NCBI GenBank assembly: GCA_020631035.1
Contig: JAHDIA010000141.1
Location: 1-10,806 of the forward strand
Direction of reading: 5' to 3'
DNA: 10,806 nt
Source: Chitinophagales bacterium
GTDB taxonomy: Bacteria; Bacteroidota; Bacteroidia; Chitinophagales; UBA2359
Numbering within the stretch: position 1 is the stretch's first letter; each line of letters starts with the position of its first letter. Below, piece by piece: positions 1 through 6,360 of the stretch. Position numbers and translations under genes: made by a program. Below the pieces are notes generated by a model, which was not told the origin of the DNA, did not search any database, and saw only the letters and a program-made list of their open reading frames with translations.

Positions 1-291
1 CGTGGATTTAGAAACGACCGATTTAGAGGCAATCAGATTTTTTATCAAAATCTAGATTTAAGAATTAAATTGGGCTATTGGCAAAACAACATTGCGCCAA
101 TGGGCGTCGGCTTATTAGGCGGTTACGATATGGGTAGAGTGTGGTTGGATGGCAAATCAGATGGAGATATGCACCAAAGTTTTACGGCAGGTGCTTGGTT
201 CAATATATTGTCCTCTTTGGTATTGCAGCCCCATTTTTCATTTTCAGACGAAGAGACACAATTTAATTTTAGATTGGGATTCAATTTTTAA
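1..291 (+). CDS. C-terminal end of an Omp85-superfamily outer-membrane beta-barrel protein (5' truncated)
   Basis: The reading frame is open from the first base of the window and ends at TAA, giving the last 96 residues. What is seen: an RGFRNDRFRG stretch at the very start, which resembles the conserved RGF loop of BamA/TamA-type barrels, then alternating polar and hydrophobic strands (LGGYDMGRVW, SFTAGAWFNI, LVLQPHFSFS) and a last strand ending in phenylalanine (FRLGFNF), the usual outer-membrane insertion signal. Known for the family: a 16-strand barrel that inserts proteins or acts as a transporter; in Bacteroidota such barrels are also fused to metallophosphatase domains, and the missing N-terminus prevents a choice. 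The next gene starts 10 bp downstream, so the two are probably co-transcribed. An apparent start at 70 (TTG) is internal to this frame. Confidence 0.7.
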   Translation, partial: RGFRNDRFRGNQIFYQNLDLRIKLGYWQNNIAPMGVGLLGGYDMGRVWLDGKSDGDMHQSFTAGAWFNILSSLVLQPHFSFSDEETQFNFRLGFNF

Positions 292-301
292 CACTAACAC
301 A

Positions 302-1570
302 ATGAGCGAACTTTCAAAAACGGTAGACGCTGCCAAAAAATTTGCGACCCAAACCATCAATGCATACTCTGAACGTATGGTGTATCATGACATCAAATTT
401 GCACAGCGTTATGCAAAATGGGTAGAGGAAGTAGGTAAACACAACAAATTGTCGGAACGAATCCAAAATTTGGGTCTAATAGGAGCCTGGCTTGTATCAG
501 CATGTTATGAAGATGTAGAGGTTAAATTTGTAAAGGGTGAACCAACAAGTAACAATTCTGAACAGGCAATCAAAACAGCCGAGCAATTTTATAAAGAATA
601 TCAACCCAATTTGTCAGACGAAGATCGCCAAACTTTAAATGCAGCATTCAATGAGATGTTTTATCCCAAGGTTCCTAAAACTGAATTGGGCAAACTATTG
701 GTCGATGCAATGACAGCTGATTTGATACTAGGCAATGGCAAAAAACACCTCAAAAAGTTGTATGAAGAAATGTTGCTCAAAGATGTGCGCTTGAGCAAAC
801 AAAAATGGTATGACATTGCCCAGAAGATTTTAAAAGATCAAATGTTTCATTTACCCTATTGCATCGAAGAATTTGAACCCAAGAAACAAGACCTTGTTAT
901 AGAGATTGAAAAAGAACAAAAGAAACTCGAAAAAAGCGCAGACCTTGCCCTCAAAAAAGAACTCAATATCAGCGACAGCGAACTCAAACAACTCAAAAAA
1001 AATCTAGAAAAAAGTAAAGGACGAGACGATAGAGGCATTCAAACAATGTTTAGAACGACCTCCAAAAATCATTACACCCTCAACGAAATGGTGGACAAAA
1101 AGGCAAACATTATGATTACAGTCAATTCCATCATTTTGTCTTTGGTCTTGGGGGGAGTCGTAGGGGAAGTCAATGCACATGGTCACGCACATTTCAATGC
1201 CAAAGACATTCCCTTGTATATCTTAACCCTTACCTCAGTCGGTTCCATCATTTTTGCTATTTTGGCGATTCGCCCAGGCTCCACACACGGAGAGTTTACA
1301 GAAGACGAAATTCGCAACAAACAAGGCAATTTGCTCTATTATGGTAATTTTCACAATATGCAAGTACGGGATTACGAATGGGCGTTTCTACAAATGATGA
1401 GCGACCAAGATTTCCTCTACAGCAATATGATCAAGGATATTTATTATCTAGGGCAAATTCTCAAAACCAAGTTCAAATACATTCGACTCTCCTTGACCAT
1501 TTTCTTATTTGGTTTGGTCATAGCCGTTATAGCCTTTTTCGTTATGAATGCGATTGGCTCTATGGCATAA
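302..1570 (+). CDS. Pycsar-effector-family membrane protein with a degenerate N-terminal HD domain
   Basis: This is a 422-residue protein. Residues 1-185 resemble the HD-phosphohydrolase domain that precedes many Bacteroidota Pycsar-type effectors: YHD at 28-30, GAW at 61-63, ADLILG at 139-144. However, the second His of YHNxxH and the central HD pair are gone (LVSACYED at 64-71), so metal-dependent hydrolysis is unlikely. Residues 195-245 are a highly charged coiled coil. The C-terminal half carries family signatures (IQTMFR 246-251, KANIMITVNSIILS 267-280, LLYYGNFHNM 344-353) and three predicted membrane helices at about 269-288, 303-324 and 394-417. Between the first two lies a His-rich loop, NAHGHAHF (291-298). 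In Pycsar defence, such membrane proteins act on cyclic pyrimidine signals, but no cyclase gene is in view. The ATG at 302 was chosen because an upstream TTG would overlap the barrel gene. A housekeeping role is possible. Confidence 0.8.
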   Translation: MSELSKTVDAAKKFATQTINAYSERMVYHDIKFAQRYAKWVEEVGKHNKLSERIQNLGLIGAWLVSACYEDVEVKFVKGEPTSNNSEQAIKTAEQFYKEYQPNLSDEDRQTLNAAFNEMFYPKVPKTELGKLLVDAMTADLILGNGKKHLKKLYEEMLLKDVRLSKQKWYDIAQKILKDQMFHLPYCIEEFEPKKQDLVIEIEKEQKKLEKSADLALKKELNISDSELKQLKKNLEKSKGRDDRGIQTMFRTTSKNHYTLNEMVDKKANIMITVNSIILSLVLGGVVGEVNAHGHAHFNAKDIPLYILTLTSVGSIIFAILAIRPGSTHGEFTEDEIRNKQGNLLYYGNFHNMQVRDYEWAFLQMMSDQDFLYSNMIKDIYYLGQILKTKFKYIRLSLTIFLFGLVIAVIAFFVMNAIGSMA

Positions 1571-1637
1571 ATAAAAGGATTGGGACGGAACGGGATGGGC
1601 TACGAACGAAATCGACTCCCCGCTATCCGCTGCTAGT

Positions 1638-1696
1638 CCCATCGTTTTTCAAACTTAACAGGTTTCAAGCCTGTTAAGTTTCAGAAAAACGATGGG
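1638..1696. repeat. Perfect two-part inverted repeat, likely dispersed intergenic palindrome
   Basis: Two perfect 12-bp stems are stacked: CCCATCGTTTTT pairs with AAAAACGATGGG, and inside it AAACTTAACAGG pairs with CCTGTTAAGTTT, around a 7-nt loop, with one small bulge (C against CAG). The block is flanked by a direct repeat GCTATCCGCT at 1622-1631 and 1698-1707. There is no T-run after the stem, so it is a poor intrinsic terminator although it follows the effector gene. It looks like the short palindromic elements scattered in Bacteroidota intergenic DNA; that is recollection, not a search. Confidence 0.7.
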
Positions 1697-1755
1697 AGCT
1701 ATCCGCTACTATCGGGCGTATTTTGAACGTTTTGCTCTCCGTTTTAGGACTTTTG

Positions 1756-1865
1756 GTTCTTTGACAATTTTTGGAAAATAATTTTTGAGCAAATAGTAGG
1801 GAGCCACAGGCGACTGGATAGCTTGTTCAAAAATTAGTTTTCTTCTGCAAAAATTGTCAAAGAAC
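1756..1865. repeat. Long imperfect hairpin (about 36-bp stem, about 35-nt loop)
   Basis: GTTCTTTGACAATTTTT (1756-1772) is perfectly repeated in inverted form at 1849-1865. The pairing goes on inwards: GAAAATAATTTTTGAGCAA (about 1773-1792) matches TTGTTCAAAAATTAGTTTTC (about 1824-1843) with one G-U-type change and one inserted base. The apical part holds GGGAGCCACAGGCGACTGGATAGC, related to the GCTATCC repeats just upstream. Together with the 1638-1696 palindrome it fills most of the 476-bp stretch 1571-2046, in which I see no gene. It could be a MITE-like repeat or a structured RNA. Confidence 0.7.
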
Positions 1866-1883
1866 AGAGATTTTTTACCTTTG
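1853..1883 (+). promoter_or_regulatory. Candidate Bacteroidota-type promoter for the DUF4290 gene
   Basis: TACCTTTG at 1876-1883 fits the TAnnTTTG -7 consensus exactly. ATTG at 1853-1856, 19 nt upstream, is a near match to the -33 TTTG. Transcription would start near 1889 and leave a leader of about 155 nt. The -33 element lies in the right arm of the long hairpin. A second -7-like site, TACATTTG, lies at 1930-1937 with a poorer -33 partner. Confidence 0.4.
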
Positions 1884-2046
1884 GGGATAAAAAAATGCCA
1901 TTTTTTACAACATTTTTTAGAAAAAAACATACATTTGTGCAGAAAGCAGTCGTTTTTACTCCACGACATTACTCATATTGCTCTCCATTAGAGACTTTCT
2001 AGAGACTTTCCAAAACCACTTTGAATTAATTTGACACAAATACAAT

Positions 2047-2781
2047 ATGGACTATAATACTTCGCGTCCACTCCTCATCTTTAAAGAGTATGGGCGGAAC
2101 ATTCAAAAATTAGTAGATTACGCTGTAAGTGTAGAAGATATAGAAAAACGTGAGGCGGTAGCTGAATACATCATTGGTTTGATGGGGCAGATGAATCCAC
2201 ACCTCAAAAATGTAGAACAATTTAGACACAAATTGTGGGATCACCTCTTCAAAATTTCCAAGTACAAATTGGAAGTCGAATCTCCTTATCCCATTTTAGA
2301 GCCTGAGGATGTTCCTGAGGTGCCTAAACTGTCTTATCCAAAATCGAATCTTCGATTCAAACACTATGGCAAAAATGTAGAAACCCTCATCGAAAAAGCC
2401 ATTTCTATGGAAGATGAGCCAGAAAAACAACAAGCATTTGCCAGAGTAATTGGCAACTATATGAAAATGGTTTACAAAAACTGGAACCAAGAACACGTAG
2501 ATGACCACACCATACGAGAAGATTTAAAAATCTTATCGAAAGGAAGACTCGAATTGGGAGAGGATTCTAACCTTGATCGTTTGTCTCGCTCCAATAAAAA
2601 CAAAGGCAAGAAGAAAAACGATTACAAATCGTCTAAAAGTGGAGGAAGACACAAAGGACATAGCAACAATTATCGCAGCAGTGGTCGAAGCAATAGCGGT
2701 GGATACAGTAGAAACAACAATCGCAACAACAATCGCAACAACAACAATAATAACAACAATTATCGTAAAAAAAGATATTAA
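2047..2781 (+). CDS. DUF4290 family protein with an Asn/Arg-rich disordered tail
   Basis: This 244-residue protein starts MDYNTSRPLLIFKEYGRNIQ, the typical N-terminus of DUF4290 as I remember the family, which supports the ATG at 2047. Residues 1-175 form the conserved helical domain, with two similar halves: FKEYGRNIQKLVDYA (12-26) and FKHYGKNVETLIEKA (104-118). This suggests an internal duplication. Characteristic pieces are MNPHLKN and FRHKLWDHLF. Residues about 180-244 are a basic, low-complexity tail of Lys, Ser, Gly, then Arg and Asn (RNNNRNNNRNNNNNNNNYR), probably disordered and possibly nucleic-acid binding (inference). The function of DUF4290 is unknown. It commonly precedes murA in Bacteroidota, as here, although a hairpin terminator separates the two. 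Confidence 0.85.
   Translation: MDYNTSRPLLIFKEYGRNIQKLVDYAVSVEDIEKREAVAEYIIGLMGQMNPHLKNVEQFRHKLWDHLFKISKYKLEVESPYPILEPEDVPEVPKLSYPKSNLRFKHYGKNVETLIEKAISMEDEPEKQQAFARVIGNYMKMVYKNWNQEHVDDHTIREDLKILSKGRLELGEDSNLDRLSRSNKNKGKKKNDYKSSKSGGRHKGHSNNYRSSGRSNSGGYSRNNNRNNNRNNNNNNNNYRKKRY
2711..2760 (+). repeat. In-frame AAC/AAT/CGC triplet repeat in the DUF4290 tail
   Basis: A tandem CGCAACAACAAT unit occurs twice, followed by a run of AAC and AAT codons. Every unit is a multiple of 3, so slippage would change the length of the Asn/Arg tail without breaking the frame. Confidence 0.7.
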
Positions 2782-2784
2782 TTG

Positions 2785-2828
2785 AAACATCAAAATAGTT
2801 TGCCTTAAAGCAAACTATTTTGATGTTT
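2785..2828 (+). terminator. Hairpin terminator between the DUF4290 gene and murA
   Basis: A perfect 19-bp inverted repeat (AAACATCAAAATAGTTTGC and its complement) with a 6-nt loop CTTAAA starts 3 bp after the DUF4290 stop. The stem is AT-rich and the T-tract is short (GTTTATA), so termination may be partial. Confidence 0.65.
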
Positions 2829-2829
2829 A

Positions 2830-2837
2830 TACTTTTG
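2830..2837 (+). promoter_or_regulatory. Candidate -7 element for murA
   Basis: TACTTTTG fits TAnnTTTG and lies directly after the terminator, 59 bp before the murA ATG. No TTTG at the proper distance is visible (the nearest lies 27 nt upstream), so this is a weak call. Confidence 0.3.
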
Positions 2838-2896
2838 ACAATACAACCAACCTATAGCATTACCTATTGCTCACATTTTAGTAATGATAAACCAAT

Positions 2897-4207
2897 ATGG
2901 AAAATAGCTCGTTCAAAGTGGTGGGAGGAACCCCACTTCAAGGAACCATTGTGCCACAAGGTGCCAAAAATGAAGCACTACAAATTTTATGTGCTGTTTT
3001 GCTTACTGCCGAAAAAGTCAAAGTAAGCAACATCCCAGACATTCGCGATACCAATTTTTTGATAAGTCTACTCAAAGACCTCAATGTCAAGGTCGAAAAA
3101 CACGATGCTCATACCTATACTTTTCAAGCCGACGATGTAGACCTAGACAAATTGCGCTCAGAAGAATACCTACGAAAAGCCAGCAAAATCCGTGGCTCAG
3201 TTATGACGCTCGGACCACTATTGGCACGTTTTGGAAAAGCCCACATTCCCAAGCCTGGAGGAGACAAAATAGGTCGTCGCCGTATAGATACCCACCTCAT
3301 TGGATTTCAAAACCTAGGAGCCAGTTTTGATTTCAATCATAACGAGAATATTTATACCCTAAATGGTGAAAACCTCAAGGGAACCTATATGCACCTAGAT
3401 GAAGCCTCGGTGACAGGTACCGCCAACATTATTATGGCGGCTGTATTGGCAAAGGGAACAAGCACCATTTACAATGCCGCTTGTGAACCTTATCTCCAAC
3501 AGTTGTGCAAAATGCTCAACCAGATGGGGGCAAAGATTTCAGGTGTAGGTTCTAATCTATTGACCATTGAAGGGGTGGAGTCACTCGGAGGAACCGAACA
3601 CCGTTGCTTGCCCGATATGATTGAAATAGGTAGTTTTATTGGACTGGCAGCTTTGACAGCTTCTGACATTACCATTCAATCGGTCAATTATGATATGTTG
3701 GGCATCATTCCTTCGGTCTTTCAACGTTTGGGTATTCAAATGGAATTGAAGGGAGATGATTTACACATTCCCGCACAAGAACACTACGAAATCACTAAAT
3801 TCATAGACGGTTCTATCCTAACCATAGCCGATGCACCCTGGCCAGGGTTTACACCAGATTTGTTGAGCATTGTTTTGGTAGTCGCCATTCAAGCCAAGGG
3901 TAGTTTGCTCGTTCACCAAAAAATGTTTGAAAGTCGTTTGTTCTTTGTGGACAAACTCATAGATATGGGAGCGCAAATTATTTTATGCGATCCACACAGA
4001 GCCGTTGTCATTGGACACAATAGAGAAGTTCAATTGCGAGGAGTCAAAATGGCATCGCCCGATATTCGTGCGGGTATTTCTTTGTTGATGGCAGCACTCT
4101 CTGCCAATGGCACCAGCATAATCAGCAATATCGGACAAATAGATCGAGGGTATCAACAAATAGATGAGAGACTCAGAAAGCTCGGTGCAAATATTGAAAG
4201 AATCTAA
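2897..4207 (+). CDS. murA: UDP-N-acetylglucosamine 1-carboxyvinyltransferase (MurA), Asp-type active site
   Basis: MurA moves enolpyruvate from phosphoenolpyruvate to UDP-N-acetylglucosamine, the first committed cytoplasmic step of peptidoglycan synthesis. The 436 residues cover the whole family (E. coli enzyme 419). Seen: GAKNEAL with Lys24 and Asn25 (Lys22/Asn23 in E. coli), the mobile catalytic loop PGGDKIGRRRID at 120-131, PGFTPD with Asp321 (the E. coli Asp305 region), and DIRAG with Arg391 (the E. coli Arg397 region). The loop residue that is Cys115 in E. coli, the target of fosfomycin, is Asp123 here. Asp at this site keeps activity and gives natural fosfomycin insensitivity in other bacteria. 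The ATG at 2897 places the usual short leader before KVVGGTPLQG. A strong hairpin terminator follows. Confidence 0.97.
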   Translation: MENSSFKVVGGTPLQGTIVPQGAKNEALQILCAVLLTAEKVKVSNIPDIRDTNFLISLLKDLNVKVEKHDAHTYTFQADDVDLDKLRSEEYLRKASKIRGSVMTLGPLLARFGKAHIPKPGGDKIGRRRIDTHLIGFQNLGASFDFNHNENIYTLNGENLKGTYMHLDEASVTGTANIIMAAVLAKGTSTIYNAACEPYLQQLCKMLNQMGAKISGVGSNLLTIEGVESLGGTEHRCLPDMIEIGSFIGLAALTASDITIQSVNYDMLGIIPSVFQRLGIQMELKGDDLHIPAQEHYEITKFIDGSILTIADAPWPGFTPDLLSIVLVVAIQAKGSLLVHQKMFESRLFFVDKLIDMGAQIILCDPHRAVVIGHNREVQLRGVKMASPDIRAGISLLMAALSANGTSIISNIGQIDRGYQQIDERLRKLGANIERI

Positions 4208-4233
4208 AGTTTAAATCTAAATAAATTTAACAA

Positions 4234-4273
4234 TTAAAAAAAGTCAGCCCAGTTAATTGGGCTGGCTTTTTTT
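4234..4273 (+). terminator. murA: Intrinsic terminator of murA
   Basis: The stem AGTCAGCCCA / TGGGCTGGCT (one G-U pair) has a 6-nt loop, is preceded by seven A and followed by seven T. It lies about 27 bp after the murA stop. The A and T tracts extend the stem, so it may act in both directions. Confidence 0.9.
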
Positions 4274-4324
4274 AATTTATGTTAAGTCGAGTTAAGCGCA
4301 GGTTAATCCCTTCTTTAAATTTAC

Positions 4325-4356
4325 TTTCTTCGAGCATTTGCCGTAATTTAGGTTTG
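4325..4356 (+). promoter_or_regulatory. Candidate promoter of the small transcription unit after murA
   Basis: TAGGTTTG at 4349-4356 fits TAnnTTTG. TTTC at 4325-4328, 20 nt upstream, differs from TTTG by one base. A transcript would start near 4362, about 85 nt before the small ORF, and end at the terminator at 4656-4696. The promoter overlaps the inverted repeat AATTTAGGTT (4345-4354) / AACCTAAATT (4370-4379), which could be an operator or a leader hairpin. Confidence 0.4.
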
Positions 4357-4379
4357 TAATTAATTGATCAACCTAAATT
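4345..4379. repeat. 10-bp inverted repeat overlapping the candidate promoter
   Basis: AATTTAGGTT and AACCTAAATT are separated by 15 nt. A further palindrome, GTTCC/GGAAC inside ACGCT...AGCGT (about 4413-4445), ends just before the ATG of the small ORF. Both could fold in the leader of that transcript. Confidence 0.5.
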
Positions 4380-4446
4380 TAATAAATGATTTTTCTGATT
4401 CATTTTCACAAAGGTACGCTGTTCCTATAAGGAACTTTAAAAGCGT

Positions 4447-4644
4447 ATGATGAAACAGTTTAAATTTAACCCAAAGCCCTTGGGGCAAAACGAAGCTAGA
4501 TTGGATAATCTAAGCTTACATTTTTTGACAGGGAAAAACAACAATATCCCAGCAGTCAAAACAGCTTTTCAAAGCTGTAAATTTTACAATGCTCCTAGAG
4601 AGAAAAATTGGAAGAAGTTGAGATGCGGGAGGAGAAAGGCGTGA
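4447..4644 (+). CDS. Possible small basic protein, 65 residues, unknown
   Basis: I do not recognise this protein. It starts MMKQFKFNPKPLGQNEARLD, is rich in Lys, Asn and Arg and ends in a basic tail (KKLRCGRRKA). It has no membrane segment or signal peptide and two Cys (CKFYN and RCGRR). Two ATG codons stand in tandem at the start. Support for a real gene is the context: a promoter-like TTTC-N20-TAGGTTTG about 90 bp upstream, and a very strong terminator that begins 11 bp after the stop. A short perfect palindrome (ACAGCTTT/AAAGCTGT, about 4561-4578) lies within the frame. The unit could instead make a non-coding RNA of about 330 nt. Homologues keeping the frame would decide. Confidence 0.45.
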   Translation: MMKQFKFNPKPLGQNEARLDNLSLHFLTGKNNNIPAVKTAFQSCKFYNAPREKNWKKLRCGRRKA

Positions 4645-4655
4645 GATCTTAATAC

Positions 4656-4696
4656 AAACGCTCCTTGGATATAACAATCCAAGGAGCGTTTTTTTT
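4656..4696 (+). terminator. Strong intrinsic terminator after the small ORF
   Basis: AAACGCTCCTTGGA pairs with TCCAAGGAGCGTTT around the 8-nt loop TATAACAA, and the arm runs into eight T. On the opposite strand the T-tract is weaker (GTTTGTATT), but it may also stop the convergent minus-strand gene that ends at 4712. Confidence 0.92.
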
Positions 4697-4711
4697 AAAA
4701 TAAATCATCAA

Positions 4712-6001
4712 TTATTTTTCGTAATAGCGATAGATTGCATAGTAGGCATACAAACGATGCAACATTTGCTGTATAGATAGCCAGACCATCAATTCCGTCA
4801 ACTCTGCTGCACTCAAGAGCGGCACCACTTCTTCTAAAATGACCTCATTGATTTGTGCAGGGCTACTAGAGGCTGCCTTGGTCAACAACATAACAGCTGC
4901 ATCCTTTTTAGACAAATCGGGCGATTTTGATAACTGAATTATTAAGTCTTTGCAAGTGTTGGCATCTTGAATGGGAGCTGAATGAGCAAGTTTTTTTAAT
5001 TGTTTAAAGGTTTTGTTGTTTAAGTCTGAATTGTAGTACTTTGTCAAAATTTGTCCCTCCTTCATCAAAGCACTGTTTTGCACAATATCAGCATAGAGCA
5101 TTCCAGCCAAGCACTTAGTAGACAAACCAATTTGGGTAGTGGCAGGATCAAGATTGTCTCGCAATACAGCAACCAAAGCTCGAACAGCTTTTTTTTGTTT
5201 AATATGTTTTATACCTGGAAAATAAAAACCTGTCCAAGACTCCAAGTACTCCCCTGCTTTAGGATAGGAACTCGGTACTCCCTCAATCCAAGGCTTTTCA
5301 AGTTTATTGGCACCAGGTGTCAAACGCACCACTCTCAAATACATCATAGGACCATCTGTCGAAAACTTACCAAATGTTTTGGGAATTTTGTAATTGCCAT
5401 TGGCATGTGCGCCAGGAGTCCAACCCGTTTGTGCAAGCAATTTGGCCGTATTGGCAATCGTCGTTTCTTCCAGTTCAACTCCTACCGCATCCATAAACTT
5501 GTTCAAAAAACCCATTAAGCCTATAGACAATACGATTTGTTCAATTTCCGCCTCTGAAAAATAATAGCGCATTTTTTCGCATTCTTGCTTACTGAGTGTA
5601 CAAGGAAGTTGGGCAAGCGATTGGGCAAAGGAAGAAACGACTGCCATTTTGGGACCTAGTTCGCCTTGTATACTACGTTGTTCTGCACCACGCTTGAGTG
5701 TAAATGCACAGCTTTGTGCAGTACAATAAGAACTATTGGCTGCTTTGCTCGAAGCATACATAGCAATGCCTATGGCTTGTTTTAAAGGGGTGTCCCATAA
5801 GGTATTGGGAAGATTAAGTAAATTGGGAACAAGTAAATTGTAGGTACGAAAACCAGTTGGCCAAATCTCCAAAATGGGGGCAGCATTGGGAACGACTCCC
5901 AATAATTCTTTGACCAAGCCCAGCATTGGTTTGTACTCCTTTTCTAAAACATTTAGTTCAACACCCGCTGGCTTAAGCGTTGCAAATAAGGTGTTTTTCA
6001 A
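4712..6001 (-). CDS. AhpD/carboxymuconolactone-decarboxylase-like protein with degenerate redox motif, apparently duplicated fold
   Basis: This 429-residue protein is read from a TTG at 6001; the first in-frame ATG is Met26 (5926). The protein looks coding upstream of Met26, so TTG, or a start disturbed by the repeats just upstream, is likely. Residues 25-180 resemble the AhpD/CMD helical fold: LGVVPNAAPILEIWP (34-48), then AANSSYCTAQSC (87-98) where the family has NCxYCxxxH, and YFSEAEIEQIVLSIG...FMDAVGVELEE (147-179). The first Cys is Ser91 and the His is Ser97, leaving Cys93 plus a displaced Cys98, so classical peroxidase chemistry is doubtful. Residues 365-421 repeat parts of this pattern (KAASSSPAQ, LLSAAELTELMVWLSIQQMLHRL) without Cys, suggesting an ancient duplication. 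No signal peptide is seen. The family assignment rests on motif memory only. Confidence 0.55.
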   Translation of the reverse strand: MKNTLFATLKPAGVELNVLEKEYKPMLGLVKELLGVVPNAAPILEIWPTGFRTYNLLVPNLLNLPNTLWDTPLKQAIGIAMYASSKAANSSYCTAQSCAFTLKRGAEQRSIQGELGPKMAVVSSFAQSLAQLPCTLSKQECEKMRYYFSEAEIEQIVLSIGLMGFLNKFMDAVGVELEETTIANTAKLLAQTGWTPGAHANGNYKIPKTFGKFSTDGPMMYLRVVRLTPGANKLEKPWIEGVPSSYPKAGEYLESWTGFYFPGIKHIKQKKAVRALVAVLRDNLDPATTQIGLSTKCLAGMLYADIVQNSALMKEGQILTKYYNSDLNNKTFKQLKKLAHSAPIQDANTCKDLIIQLSKSPDLSKKDAAVMLLTKAASSSPAQINEVILEEVVPLLSAAELTELMVWLSIQQMLHRLYAYYAIYRYYEK

Positions 6002-6020
6002 TTTAGTGTTGTTTTGTGTA

Positions 6021-6089
6021 GGGACGCATTGCCTGCGTCCAAATATTCATAATTAATTTGTCGAGATGCATTGCCTGCGTCCAAATATT
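6021..6089. repeat. 22-bp direct repeat containing a small palindrome
   Basis: GCATTGCCTGCGTCCAAATATT occurs at 6026-6047 and again at 6068-6089. The first copy lies in the perfect hairpin GGACGCA-TTGCC-TGCGTCC (6022-6040); in the second copy the left arm has decayed (GAGATGCA). The pair stands 20 bp upstream of the minus-strand start codon and may have replaced its normal leader. Such palindromes are common dispersed elements in this phylum (recollection). Confidence 0.8.
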
Positions 6090-6183
6090 TCTAATCATAA
6101 AAACACATTGGATGGAATGTGTCAATAATGCATCTATTGGCTTAAATCATAAATCCTTGACAGTTTAAACTTCGTCTTTTTCT

Positions 6184-6270
6184 GTTCTTCTGTGTTGAAG
6201 AACCCCTTCTTTAGCTAAGGCTAAAGTCGGGAACCTTCGCCTTGAATAAACAAAAAAATACTTTGTTTAT
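6184..6270. repeat. Cluster of three short perfect hairpins
   Basis: GTTCTTC/GAAGAAC (6184-6203, loop 6), CTTTAGC/GCTAAAG (6209-6226, loop 4) and ATAAACAAA/TTTGTTTAT (6246-6270, loop 7) follow one another in the gene-free stretch 6002-6660. I see no coding potential here. Confidence 0.65.
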
Positions 6271-6305
6271 CCTATCAATTACTTATGAATCAAACCACTA
6301 TCCCG

Positions 6306-6357
6306 AATATATAAAAAAAAATATAATTAGAAAAATTTTTTACATATATCTTTTTGA
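6306..6357. other. Very AT-rich tract, possible DNA-unwinding element
   Basis: About 52 bp contain only about four G or C and are dominated by ATATAT, A9 and T6 runs. The tract lies about 230 bp from the DnaA-box cluster and is the most easily melted stretch in the region. The link to replication is inference. Confidence 0.4.
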
Positions 6358-6360
6358 GTT

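Noticed and set aside
149..301. N-terminal extension of the effector protein from an upstream TTG
   Set aside because: It lies entirely in another frame of the barrel gene and reads like a shadow; the ATG at 302 gives a sensible protein.
302..1570. Complete Pycsar defence system
   Set aside because: No pyrimidine cyclase gene is in the window, and the neighbours are housekeeping or envelope genes.
1638..1696. Intrinsic terminator of the effector gene
   Set aside because: The stem is strong but no T-run follows on either strand; a REP-like palindrome fits better.
1709..1969. Minus-strand frame of 86 codons in the gene-free stretch
   Set aside because: It runs through both arms of the long hairpin, has low complexity (Lys, Phe) and no recognisable motif.
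2031..2058. Perfect E. coli-type sigma70 promoter, TTGACA, 16 nt, TATAAT
   Set aside because: It overlaps the DUF4290 start codon, would start transcription inside the gene, and the family N-terminus (MDYN...) supports the ATG at 2047. Bacteroidota use a different consensus, so this is probably a chance match in AT-rich DNA.
2533..2793. Hydrophobic minus-strand frame opposite the DUF4290 tail
   Set aside because: Its Val/Ile richness is simply the complement of the AAC/AAT/CGC repeats; it is a shadow.
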